The notes under the pieces were generated by a model. That model was not told where the DNA came from. It ran no database searches and was given only the letters and a program-made list of their open reading frames with translations. From contig LT598464.1 of NCBI GenBank assembly GCA_900074745.1, positions 124,001 through 188,000 on the forward strand: a DNA stretch of 64,000 nucleotides. Direction: 5' to 3'. Numbering within the stretch: position 1 is the stretch's first letter; the number at the start of each line of letters is the position of its first letter. Both the position numbers and the translations under genes were made by a program. The DNA comes from Lachancea mirantina. Lineage: Eukaryota > Ascomycota > Saccharomycetes > Saccharomycetales > Saccharomycetaceae. Below, in pieces: positions 38,012-46,510 of the stretch.

Positions 38012-39430
38012 ATGATTATTGAGACTGTATTATGCCAGCGATGCAAGAAAATTGACGCGGTGTTATGCTCGAGAAAAGAGTACTTTTGCCCGGTTTGTTT
38101 TGAGAAATTTGTTTCGTTGAAGCAGCGGAAGCAGATGATGTCTGATAACTACTTTCAGGACATTTTTAAAGTGATATACGGAGACAAATTGAGGTCTGTT
38201 GAAGAGGCCAGTACTATGAATCGTGAATCGAGGGTTCTGGTTCCCTTGTCTTTCGGTTCCTCGTCGCTTTTAACATTAGATATTTTGCATGGCATCCTGA
38301 AAGAGCAGTTCACCGTTCATCGCGGAACTGTTGGGTTTACGCTGGATGCAGTGACGTGCTGTAGATATCAAGAGATGGGTGAGGTGCGGAGAAGGCTTCA
38401 TAAACTCAGAGACAGGTATAGCGACTCTGGCGTTGAAATCAAATTTCATTTGATCGATCTTGACAAGGCTTTTGAGACTTGCAACGACCATATTCGCATA
38501 GTTTTGAATGACAGCACTTTTTCAAGCAGATACGTGGCTCTAGAACGTTTGCAAAAGGTTTCCATGTCAGATGTTCTTAAAGAATGTGGTGGGAAATCGG
38601 CACAGGAAGATCTAGTGACGGCTTTTACGGATCGAATTGTGAAGGATTTTGCGCAGCGCGGCAATTACAAGGCTATTCTTTGGGGACATTCGATGACCAG
38701 ACTAGCGGACGAGGTAATATCTTTAGTGGTCAAGGGCAGAGGAGCTCAAATTGCGGACACACTCAACACTTCGGATTTTGACGAGAGTTTCGGGGGGGAA
38801 TTCAAACCTCTCTATCCCTTGCGAGACGTTTTGCTATCAGAAGTAGATGCTTTGTGCCATTTGAAGGGTCTTGCTCCGCTGTTGTATAAATATGCTCCAA
38901 ATTACTCACTGCTTCTAGTCAGGCCCTCGGAAGCTGATAAGATCACACCAAAACCCAAATACCTACCCAAGAACATGACCATAAATGGCCTTGCTAGAAA
39001 ATATTTCGATGACATTGAGGATAATTATTCCAATGTTATTTCTACGGTGGTGAGAACTGGCGCAAAGCTAGCTCCTCCGACGTGTGAGGTTGACAACGCA
39101 CCCAACTGTACACTCTGTCGAAGCATGATTTACAAAGATGCACCTGGATGGTTACAGAGCATCACAGAAAATTTAGGGCATCCCATTGAAGATGACGCGG
39201 ATTTCCAACTATATGAAGCATGGTCCAAGTCTCAACTGGGAGAAGTCCACGCCGATTATATCGAATTGACAGGAGATTTTCAGCGCCGAGGAGATGATGC
39301 ATTACTCTGTTACGGCTGCATCACTACGGTCCTAAGTTCTTCTACTAAGAGCTTGGTCTGGATTAATAGCGACAAGCAAGATGCACTTGATGACATCAGT
39401 AGATACATCCTGACAGATGAAGAAGATTGA
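38012..39430 (+). CDS. NCS2: Ncs2, tRNA wobble-uridine thiolation protein
   Basis: The 472-residue protein works with Ncs6 in the Urm1 pathway that adds the 2-thio group to wobble U34 of tRNA-Lys, -Glu and -Gln in the cytosol. Cys-rich motifs open the protein (CQRCKK at 8-13, C19, CPVC at 26-29) and recur near the end (CTLC, then CYGC), fitting metal binding. The central part has the adenine-nucleotide hydrolase fold (VLVPLSFGSSSLLTLDIL), with the PP-loop weaker than in Ncs6, as is usual for Ncs2 (S. cerevisiae YNL119W, 493 aa). It converges with DCP2, 60 bp apart, as in S. cerevisiae. Confidence 0.95.
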   Translation: MIIETVLCQRCKKIDAVLCSRKEYFCPVCFEKFVSLKQRKQMMSDNYFQDIFKVIYGDKLRSVEEASTMNRESRVLVPLSFGSSSLLTLDILHGILKEQFTVHRGTVGFTLDAVTCCRYQEMGEVRRRLHKLRDRYSDSGVEIKFHLIDLDKAFETCNDHIRIVLNDSTFSSRYVALERLQKVSMSDVLKECGGKSAQEDLVTAFTDRIVKDFAQRGNYKAILWGHSMTRLADEVISLVVKGRGAQIADTLNTSDFDESFGGEFKPLYPLRDVLLSEVDALCHLKGLAPLLYKYAPNYSLLLVRPSEADKITPKPKYLPKNMTINGLARKYFDDIEDNYSNVISTVVRTGAKLAPPTCEVDNAPNCTLCRSMIYKDAPGWLQSITENLGHPIEDDADFQLYEAWSKSQLGEVHADYIELTGDFQRRGDDALLCYGCITTVLSSSTKSLVWINSDKQDALDDISRYILTDEED

Positions 39431-39490
39431 GCAGGCATTAACCTCCCTAAGCATAATTTTGACATCCCTGTTTATAAGGACAACATTAAG

Positions 39491-41980
39491 TCATTGTCTC
39501 TTATGTAGCATATTAAGTAGTTCATTTGCCGCCCCGCGATCTGACTGCGATAGATTAAATGCGTCAACTCCATGAAAATTTGGAGCGAATGCTATGTTAT
39601 TTTGTGGACTGCTCATATGGCTTGCCGGTTGGCTAGCAGACGGGGAAGTCACAAACGGCAAAAAGTTACCAAGATGCGAGGGCGTTGAATATGGTGAAGT
39701 GGATCCCGTCAATGTGGAAGGTGGTGGGTTAATGGCATTGGGGGGATTGGGCACCTGATGGATGGGCTTTTGATTTTGAGTCGGCTGAACATCGTGTTGC
39801 AGAGCTGCGTTATGTTCTCGATTACCCTTCAATAGCTGGAGCAATTCCGTCCCTGCTCCATTACTAGAAGCGGGGCCGGTCTGGACTGGTGAACTTTCAA
39901 GAACTGGTTGGTCATTGTGAGGCTGTGCTAAGCTTGGTTTTTTTAAAAGTTTTAAGAGCTCTTGCGACCCTGATCTTGGGTCGCTTTGATTATTAATACT
40001 GGGTACGGTATTGACGAAGTTTTCTGGATTTGGAGCTGGCGATTCTTGAGGTGGTACAAACGCGTCCATATAATGAGAAGCGCTTCTCTGGACATCGCGA
40101 TCGTTGGCTGGAGTGATCTGTGGCTTGCTCTGCAACTGGCCGGCTCCGATTTCGTTGTTCTTACTGCTACCATCTCTTGAAACAACGTCTCCTAAAGTTT
40201 GCCCACGTCTTAAAAGTTTGATTTTTGGCTTGTTTGGTACTTCATTTGTTTTTTTGACCGAATCTCCATCAATTGAACATACGCTCATATCCAGTTCAGG
40301 ATCCACATGAGGAATGGCGTCGACGTTAATAAAATCTTCTTTCAAAACCTGTTCTTCTGCTGGGCCAGATGGATCTTCCTCCGCTTCTAAGTTTCTTAAT
40401 TGCTCAGTCTGCTCCTCGTGATCATCTTCTGAGCTACATTCAAAGTCCTCATAATCCGAGCTTTCCTCAGTAAACGTACTTGCAGGTTTTGGTGGCGGAG
40501 GATGTTGATAGTTATTCCCGTTTGTTGTAGCCTCCTTTTTGATTATACTTAATAAATCCGCACCATTGGTCGCTGTGATTTCGTTGACGTTTGAGCTTTC
40601 ATTAAAAGCGGGCTGGTTTGCATTTTTCAGGACATCTAGCAGAATTTTCGAATCACTTCTTGCCTGAGTTTTTGGGATCTGAATTTCTGCTTCCCCCATA
40701 GGGGGGCTTTTATCATTGAAATTTGGTTCTTCACCCCTCCTTAAGAGCTTCATCTTGGGTTTAGGTGAAGACTTAGGAGTAGCGTTTTTCTTCTTGAGCA
40801 AATTCAAAAGCTCTCTCGAATCAGAGGTCTGAACTTCATCCTCTGCGACACTGGGTTTTGCGTTGACATTCATACTGGGGATTGGAGGAGGTCTTGTCAT
40901 GTCATGTACCTCGCTAGTGGACTGGGGAACGGAACCTATTTGCATTCCGGATCCGTTCATGAAGGGAAATGGGGCAAACGGCTGAAAAGCCATGAAGGGG
41001 AACTGCTGCTGAAATTGAGGTGGTGGTGCCATGAATGTTGGCGCTGGGATGGTGAACGGGGGGATGTGATGAGTTTCTTCTATACCTGCACCGTTCTGCT
41101 CCGTGCTAGCATTTGAAACCTGCGGATTGACGGCTTTTTGGAGAATATCTAGGAGCTCTCTGCCAGGATCAACGGCATCTTCCTTTTTAATACCCAAAAG
41201 TACCTTTAATTGTTCCTCGACTTGAGATTTGAGTTGGTCCTCGTTTTCGACCTGTTTCTTACTCTTGACCCACAGAGTCAGTGGCCGGATCATTGAGTTC
41301 ACGAGGTAATACCTGGCGTTGGGCTTGCCGTTGCCGCTGCCGTTACGTGTAATTTTTTTGAATTCTCTCCATTCAATTTTCTCGATTTCGTTTCTAACGC
41401 GTGGTTTGAAATCGAAATCTTGAGGAACCCCACTTACCAGGAAAATTTTGTAGTTTTTGCCCTGTATGTTGCGCTCGATAAATTGTTCCTCGTCGATGTA
41501 ATCTGTGAGGTCAAAGTTGATTTCTTCCAGGACTTCACGAATGCAGCAGTCGACGTCGTTCTCGTCCTTAGAGATTTTACCGCGCGGAAATGACCACGAA
41601 TCAGATTCTGTGCCCTTTACGAGCAAGATTTTCGAGAAGCTTTTGTTGAAAATCGCAGCACCACGTACTGGGATGCTTTTTTTGTACTGGGAGAATTTCT
41701 GAAGCGCTTGTTCTGCACGATCGTCCCATTTCCATATTAAGGGGCACAGTTTGATCACATGCTGCGCAAACGACTTAATCTTCATGTTGGGCAGATTTGG
41801 GTTCATGAGCTTGATAAAATCGGTGTAAAACCATGACGCTTCTTCTACATGGAACAGTTCTCTTTCTACGGAAGAGAAATCTTCAGCGGGACAATTAATG
41901 ATAAATCTGACTATTAGGTCTTCTAGGGCCCGGTCAAGAGAAGCCACATTTTCCAGAGGTCGTCTCAAAGGTAATGACAT
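39491..41980 (-). CDS. DCP2: Dcp2, catalytic subunit of the mRNA decapping enzyme
   Basis: The 829-residue protein removes the m7G cap with Dcp1. The helical regulatory domain (residues 1-95) precedes the Nudix domain. The Nudix box runs from Gly134 (GKISKDENDVDCCIREVLEE) and keeps Glu149, Glu152 and Glu153; the usual Gly at 155 is Asn here. Box B follows (ERNIQGKNYKIFLVSGVP). The C-terminal half is disordered and carries at least seven short leucine-rich helices of LLxxL type (RELLDILQK, RELLNLLKK, KILLDVLKN, ADLLSIIKK, QELLKLLKK, TELLQLLKG, NELLNMLHK), the kind that bind Edc3 and Pat1. S. cerevisiae Dcp2 (YNL118C) has 970 residues. The next gene diverges. Confidence 0.96.
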   Translation of the reverse strand: MSLPLRRPLENVASLDRALEDLIVRFIINCPAEDFSSVERELFHVEEASWFYTDFIKLMNPNLPNMKIKSFAQHVIKLCPLIWKWDDRAEQALQKFSQYKKSIPVRGAAIFNKSFSKILLVKGTESDSWSFPRGKISKDENDVDCCIREVLEEINFDLTDYIDEEQFIERNIQGKNYKIFLVSGVPQDFDFKPRVRNEIEKIEWREFKKITRNGSGNGKPNARYYLVNSMIRPLTLWVKSKKQVENEDQLKSQVEEQLKVLLGIKKEDAVDPGRELLDILQKAVNPQVSNASTEQNGAGIEETHHIPPFTIPAPTFMAPPPQFQQQFPFMAFQPFAPFPFMNGSGMQIGSVPQSTSEVHDMTRPPPIPSMNVNAKPSVAEDEVQTSDSRELLNLLKKKNATPKSSPKPKMKLLRRGEEPNFNDKSPPMGEAEIQIPKTQARSDSKILLDVLKNANQPAFNESSNVNEITATNGADLLSIIKKEATTNGNNYQHPPPPKPASTFTEESSDYEDFECSSEDDHEEQTEQLRNLEAEEDPSGPAEEQVLKEDFINVDAIPHVDPELDMSVCSIDGDSVKKTNEVPNKPKIKLLRRGQTLGDVVSRDGSSKNNEIGAGQLQSKPQITPANDRDVQRSASHYMDAFVPPQESPAPNPENFVNTVPSINNQSDPRSGSQELLKLLKKPSLAQPHNDQPVLESSPVQTGPASSNGAGTELLQLLKGNREHNAALQHDVQPTQNQKPIHQVPNPPNAINPPPSTLTGSTSPYSTPSHLGNFLPFVTSPSASQPASHMSSPQNNIAFAPNFHGVDAFNLSQSDRGAANELLNMLHKRQ

Positions 41981-42244
41981 CGACTATGGTCCCTATAATG
42001 GTTTATCTTTATGGCTCTTTTGGCTCTGTCCTCCTAAGAGAACTTTACCTTAAATATTTGGCGTTTTGGGTAGGTGCTTAAAATTCATTAAAATTTTCCC
42101 CATCCGTACAACGTGCTTTATAGTTGTCCAGGAAATCGAAGAGCTATGGAATGCGGGCACTTTCTGCAAGATAACATCCCATTAGCGAGTTGAAAGTAAC
42201 GACTTTAACATATTTATTCGAGCCTGTAGAACATCTCAGTTGTC

Positions 42245-43147
42245 ATGGTCGTTAAAGTTGGCTTTGTGCCGGAGCACTTCTCTACGCCTTTGCATTTTGC
42301 GTTGACAAAAGGTTATTACCAAGAGGAAGGCGTCAACGTGCAATTAATTCCATATCCAAGTGGGTCAGGACATTTAATCCAGTCGTTGAACAGTGGAGAA
42401 CTGGATGTGGCCGTGGGACTGACAGAAGCGTTTGTGCGTGGAATTGCAGACACAGAAAAGGGCACCAAACCCAATTACCAGATCGCGGGCACGTACGTAG
42501 AATCGCCGCTGGAATGGGCCGTGTCGACAGGCACGCAGCGTGATGATTTGCTGAAACTAGAGGACATGGAAGGTGGCAAAGTGGGTGTTTCGCGAATTGG
42601 AAGCGGGTCTTACGTGATGAGTTTTGTGCTGGCGTTGCAGCTCGCGTTCCGTAAACCGTTTACCGGTTTCCTCGTATGCAACACGTTTGCGAGTTTGCGC
42701 GAGAGTGTGAACGCTGGAACGAGCGACATGTTCATGTGGGAATACTTCACGTCGAAAAAGTACTACGACAGCGGCGCGATCAAAATGGTCGGCAGTATCA
42801 AGACCCCGTGGTCGTCGTGGGTTTTGGTGAAACGCACTGCACTCGCGGACGAAGAGTACGCCAAGCTTGCGCGTGCTATCAGTCGCGGGATTGCGTATTT
42901 CAATGCGCATGGCGCAGAGGCTGTGGATTTCATCAATGCTAATTTTGATTATTCTAAAGAGGACGCCGCTGCATGGTTAAAGACCGTAACATTTCGCACG
43001 AACGTCGCGGCCGCGACAGGCGTCGCAGAAATGGTTCGAAACACAGTAAAGGTACTCAAGACAGCAAACGTGCTCTTGCACGGTGACGCCGCAGCTGTGC
43101 TGGATGCAAACGTTGCTGCAGGGCTGTACTGCGAGAAAGAGTGCTAG
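42245..43147 (+). CDS. NMT1/THI5-like periplasmic-binding-protein-fold protein, cytosolic
   Basis: This 300-residue protein resembles substrate-binding proteins of the sulfonate/taurine/pyrimidine (NMT1/THI5-like) group. It opens MVVKVGFVPEHFSTPLHFAL, followed by KGYYQEEGVNVQLIPYPSGS and LNSGELDVAVGLTEAFVRGI, the first lobe, with a further GGKVGVSRIGSGSY and a long helical C-terminal lobe. There is no signal peptide or membrane segment, so it should be soluble inside the cell, unlike bacterial relatives. I recall a fungal family of this kind described from Candida albicans (Ca3427). S. cerevisiae has nothing I know of at this spot between DCP2 (YNL118C) and MLS1 (YNL117W). The ligand is unknown. 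Third positions are G/C-rich, as in MLS1. Confidence 0.8.
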   Translation: MVVKVGFVPEHFSTPLHFALTKGYYQEEGVNVQLIPYPSGSGHLIQSLNSGELDVAVGLTEAFVRGIADTEKGTKPNYQIAGTYVESPLEWAVSTGTQRDDLLKLEDMEGGKVGVSRIGSGSYVMSFVLALQLAFRKPFTGFLVCNTFASLRESVNAGTSDMFMWEYFTSKKYYDSGAIKMVGSIKTPWSSWVLVKRTALADEEYAKLARAISRGIAYFNAHGAEAVDFINANFDYSKEDAAAWLKTVTFRTNVAAATGVAEMVRNTVKVLKTANVLLHGDAAAVLDANVAAGLYCEKEC

Positions 43148-43513
43148 TGGGTTCCTACTGTTTCTTAAGAATGCCCCAGAGCCACGAGCCCGCGTCAAAC
43201 TAGCAGTTCAAATAGACTATGCTCGCGTAAAGATCAAGTTGCGTCTTCAGACAGGTTAACGGCTTGAATAGACTCCATAGTCTCAGAACGTCCCGAGCGC
43301 TGCATACACATATGTAATGAGTAAGACGGTCACATGACCTCCGCGACAGAATAGCTTGACTTCTCTTAGAAGCCATTGTATCCGCGCCGCTGAGTGGAAG
43401 AGAGTTTTGTGCCTTACCTATGACGAAATGACGAAAATTTTGGAATTCAAGCAGACTTGTACCAAACTCACCCTCCTTCCTAGCCAAAGTAACGGGTGCT
43501 GAAGTTGGAACCC

Positions 43514-43534
43514 TATATAAGAGTTGTATAAAAG
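43514..43534 (+). promoter_or_regulatory. Two TATA boxes with no gene downstream
   Basis: TATATAAG (43514-43521) and TATAAAAG (43527-43534) in + orientation, 1.3 kb before MLS1. No protein-coding frame follows. Confidence 0.4.
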
Positions 43535-44277
43535 CAGATTACACGCCCGGCTTTAGAATGGTCAGAGTATTGAAAATCACGGAGAGGTAGAAACACTCAA
43601 CGTTTTACTTGCTTTGCTATTTAGATAAATCATTAACGAGTTGAGCGAACAATTCGGGAACCCACCGAACTCTGACGCCGGTACTCCCCAGGAGATTGAC
43701 ATAACCTCATGTAAGAAATCTAAACCAGCACCTTCTTAGACTCCAGACACATGAGCACCATCAGGAATGGCTAACAAAACCCTAGTTAGTATACTGACAG
43801 GCAACGAAAACAATAATTGACCATGGAGTAAAACCAATAAGATCTTGCTGTAGGAAGGAGATAGCGAGGAAAAGATATTGTCGAATTGCATCGGCACGTG
43901 ACCACAATGACAGAATAAAATACAAAGATCGAACAGACGGTTCATGCTGAACTTAGCAGGAGAACATGGATGGCACCGCCATACCATCGCTACGCAAGTG
44001 GCCCATATCTTGTCTCGAATGAGCATGATGAGAGGGGGATCAGAGGGTGACCTTAAAAAACGGTATGACTGTGTTAGAAGGCTCCCATTGTTAAGATAAT
44101 CACCGTGATACAAATACTCAACACCTGATACATTTACAATCTATAAAGCAAGAACCAACAAGTGAACAATTCAAGAACCTAATTACCGCTGCTTGATCTC
44201 GATACCAGTAATCATAGGGGAGCAAGAAATACATTAGGCTCATCACGTCTTTGTAAGCTCCCATCTCTCGCTTTGGG

Positions 44278-44285
44278 CGGGTAAC
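44278..44285 (+). promoter_or_regulatory. Reb1-like site upstream of MLS1
   Basis: CGGGTAAC matches the Reb1 core (CGGGTAA), 560 bp before the MLS1 ATG. Single short match. Confidence 0.35.
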
Positions 44286-44300
44286 TTCCCTCATTCCTGC

Positions 44301-44309
44301 TTTCGTCCG
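44301..44309 (-). promoter_or_regulatory. CSRE-like motif, copy 1
   Basis: TTTCGTCCG, the reverse complement of CGGACGAAA. The carbon-source-responsive element bound by Cat8/Sip4 has the form CGG followed by a spaced A-rich part; this is a near match only. The same nine bases recur at 44448-44456 in the other orientation. Confidence 0.3.
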
Positions 44310-44447
44310 GAAAATCCCACGCTGGAACACCCACTCACCCTTTCTCCCCCCTTTCGTCCCTCGCTCGGTCTAATGCGAAACTGCGCTCCTTTGCGCCGCA
44401 GCGCGTTCGGAACTCGCCGGGCTCCAGCCGCCCACAGTTGCCCGCAT

Positions 44448-44456
44448 CGGACGAAA
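44448..44456 (+). promoter_or_regulatory. CSRE-like motif, copy 2
   Basis: CGGACGAAA, about 390 bp before the MLS1 ATG, inverted relative to copy 1. Malate synthase genes are Cat8-controlled in yeast, which makes the site plausible; the match to the consensus is imperfect. Confidence 0.3.
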
Positions 44457-44594
44457 TGCGCATACGATAAGAGAGTAATGACAGATGAACCCGCGTAGAT
44501 GCAGGCGCGCAACAGGAGCGGACGAGAGACGCCCTCGCTAGGCTAGACAGGCGTAGGCCCACGCCTGCCTGGGCCTCCCCCGTCTGGGCCACCC

Positions 44595-44634
44595 CTGCCT
44601 GTCAGCCCGCCTGGCCAGGCAGGCTGACAGGCAG
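44595..44634. repeat. 40-bp near-perfect palindrome
   Basis: Centred between 44614 and 44615 (CTGG|CCAG). Nineteen of twenty base pairs match, the exception being 44608/44621. There is no spacer, so the DNA could extrude a cruciform or the RNA form a hairpin. It lies about 210-250 bp before the MLS1 ATG inside a GC-rich block with related CCTG/CAGG repeats. Confidence 0.95.
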
Positions 44635-44727
44635 ACTGGGAGACTGGCAGCCTGGAGGAAAATGCCAGTCCTCCTATGTGACGGTTTACGACAAACGGGA
44701 TCCGCGGGTTCGACCGAGGACACGGAG

Positions 44728-44735
44728 TATATAAG
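44728..44735 (+). promoter_or_regulatory. MLS1 TATA box
   Basis: TATATAAG, 111 bp before the ATG, the expected spacing for a regulated yeast gene. Confidence 0.7.
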
Positions 44736-44845
44736 GGAGGCATGCCAGGGCTTTAGCGGGCACAGGCGTTCCCGAACTTTACGTAACAGCTAGAAACACA
44801 AGACCGGCAACGTACCAGTTACACACCGTCAATATATCACCAACA

Positions 44846-46510
44846 ATGGTAAAGGTAACGCTCAATAACGTTCAATTGCTCGTGGACATCGATTCGGATC
44901 CAAAATTCGAGCCCAGCAGGACCAGTGTCGCGGACATCCTCACGAAAGAAGCGCTAGAGTTCGTGGTGCTCCTGCACCGTACGTTCAACAGCAGACGCGA
45001 ACAACTGCTCGAGAACAGACAAACCGTGCAGAAGAAACTGGACTCGGGCAAATTCCAGCTGGACTTTTTGGCGGAAACGGCTGCCGTGCGAAATGATCCG
45101 ACCTGGCAAGGCGCGATTCCGGCGCCGGGTCTCATTGACCGGTCCACAGAGATCACGGGTCCTCCGCTCCGGAATATGCTTGTGAACGCGCTCAACGCGG
45201 ATGTGACCACTTACATGACAGATTTCGAAGACTCGGCGTCGCCTACCTGGGCCAACTGCATCTACGGACAGGTCAACTTGTACGACGCGATCCGCAACCA
45301 AGTCGACTTCAAGACCCCACGCAAGGAGTACAAGCTCAAGGCCCCCATCGCGAAGTTGCCCACGCTCATCGTGCGTCCTCGTGGCTGGCACATGGTCGAC
45401 AAGCATCTGCTTGTCGACGGGGAGCCCATTTCCGCGTCTCTGTTCGATTTCGGGCTCTATTTCTTCCACAACGCCAAGGCGCTGGTCGCGATGGGCAAAG
45501 GCCCTTACTTTTACCTGCCCAAGATGGAGCACCATCTCGAGGCCAAGCTGTGGAATGACGTTTTCAACGTGGCCCAGGACTACATCGGCATGGCACGCGG
45601 CACGATCAGGGCCACTGTCCTGATCGAGACTTTGCCCGCGGCGTTTCAAATGGAAGAGATCATCTATCAGCTCAGGGCCCATTCTTCGGGGCTCAATTGT
45701 GGTCGCTGGGACTACATTTTCAGTACCATCAAACGGCTGCGTAACTTGCCTCAGTACGTGCTACCCAACCGAGACCTCGTCACCATGACGTCTCCGTTCA
45801 TGGACGCATACGTGAAACGGTTGATCAACACCTGTCACAGGCGCGGCGTCCACGCAATGGGCGGCATGGCGGCGCAAATCCCTATCAAGAACGATCCGGC
45901 CGCCAATGAAGCTGCGATGACCAAAGTGCGCAACGACAAAATCAGAGAACTCACAAACGGGCACGACGGCTCCTGGGTCGCACACCCGGCATTAGCGGTG
46001 ATTTGCAACGAAGTGTTCAGCAACATGGGTACGGCCAATCAGATCCATTTCGTTCCCGAGACGACTGTGACCGCACAGGATTTGACCAACACCAAGATCC
46101 AGAACGCAGAAGTCACTACGTTTGGTATCAAACAAAACCTGGACATTGGCCTGCAATACATGGAGGCATGGCTCAGAGGTTCCGGTTGTGTTCCTATCAA
46201 CAGCTTGATGGAAGACGCCGCCACGGCAGAAGTGTCACGTTGCCAACTCTACCAGTGGGTCAAACATAAAGTAGTGCTGGCCGACACGGGCGAACCGGTC
46301 ACTCCGCAATTGACGAAAAAAATCCTTGAAGAACAAGTCGCTGCGCTATCGGCATCGAGCCCCGTTGGCGACAAGAACAAGTTTAAAGTGGCCGCCAAAT
46401 ATTTCTTACCTGAGATCACGGGCGAGAAGTTTAGCGAGTTCTTGACCACATTGTTGTACGACGAAATTGTCACTGTTAAATCTGCACCAACGGACCTGGC
46501 CAAGCTGTGA
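44846..46510 (+). CDS. MLS1: Malate synthase (peroxisomal, glyoxylate cycle)
   Basis: The 554-residue enzyme condenses glyoxylate with acetyl-CoA to malate; the length equals S. cerevisiae Mls1. Family blocks include [16 protein letters not shown] (about residues 130-145), IVRPRGWHM and the malate synthase signature [14 protein letters not shown] (about 280-293). It ends DLAKL, where AKL is a peroxisomal targeting tripeptide in place of the SKL of S. cerevisiae. Codon use is strongly biased to C/G-ending codons, a sign of high expression. The promoter has a good TATA box and CSRE-like motifs, in line with induction on two-carbon sources. S. cerevisiae has the related pair MLS1 (YNL117W) and DAL7; neighbours here fit MLS1. 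Confidence 0.97.
   Translation: MVKVTLNNVQLLVDIDSDPKFEPSRTSVADILTKEALEFVVLLHRTFNSRREQLLENRQTVQKKLDSGKFQLDFLAETAAVRNDPTWQGAIPAPGLIDRSTEITGPPLRNMLVNALNADVTTYMTDFEDSASPTWANCIYGQVNLYDAIRNQVDFKTPRKEYKLKAPIAKLPTLIVRPRGWHMVDKHLLVDGEPISASLFDFGLYFFHNAKALVAMGKGPYFYLPKMEHHLEAKLWNDVFNVAQDYIGMARGTIRATVLIETLPAAFQMEEIIYQLRAHSSGLNCGRWDYIFSTIKRLRNLPQYVLPNRDLVTMTSPFMDAYVKRLINTCHRRGVHAMGGMAAQIPIKNDPAANEAAMTKVRNDKIRELTNGHDGSWVAHPALAVICNEVFSNMGTANQIHFVPETTVTAQDLTNTKIQNAEVTTFGIKQNLDIGLQYMEAWLRGSGCVPINSLMEDAATAEVSRCQLYQWVKHKVVLADTGEPVTPQLTKKILEEQVAALSASSPVGDKNKFKVAAKYFLPEITGEKFSEFLTTLLYDEIVTVKSAPTDLAKL

Larger units (their letters stand above)
43148..44845. other. Long intergenic region upstream of MLS1
   Basis: 1.7 kb without a supported gene. 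It holds a TATA pair (43514-43534), a Reb1-like site (44278), repeated CGGACGAAA motifs, and a GC-rich, hairpin-rich block (44540-44660) with a 40-bp palindrome. The MLS1 TATA box is at 44728. The 95- and 125-codon frames on the minus strand begin at TTG and look like chance. A non-coding transcript is possible. Confidence 0.55.

Noticed and set aside
43736-44113. 125-codon minus-strand frame upstream of MLS1
   Set aside because: TTG start, no domain, Cys/Leu-rich composition typical of random frames.
44695-44725. GGGTTCGACC as a tRNA B box
   Set aside because: No T-arm pairing, no A box and no cloverleaf nearby.
44380-44740. Several overlapping minus-strand frames in the GC-rich MLS1 promoter
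   Set aside because: GC-rich DNA lacks stop codons by composition; the frames overlap one another and show no family features.
44954-45682. 242-codon minus-strand frame antisense to MLS1
   Set aside because: Shadow of the strongly biased MLS1 codons; no independent evidence.
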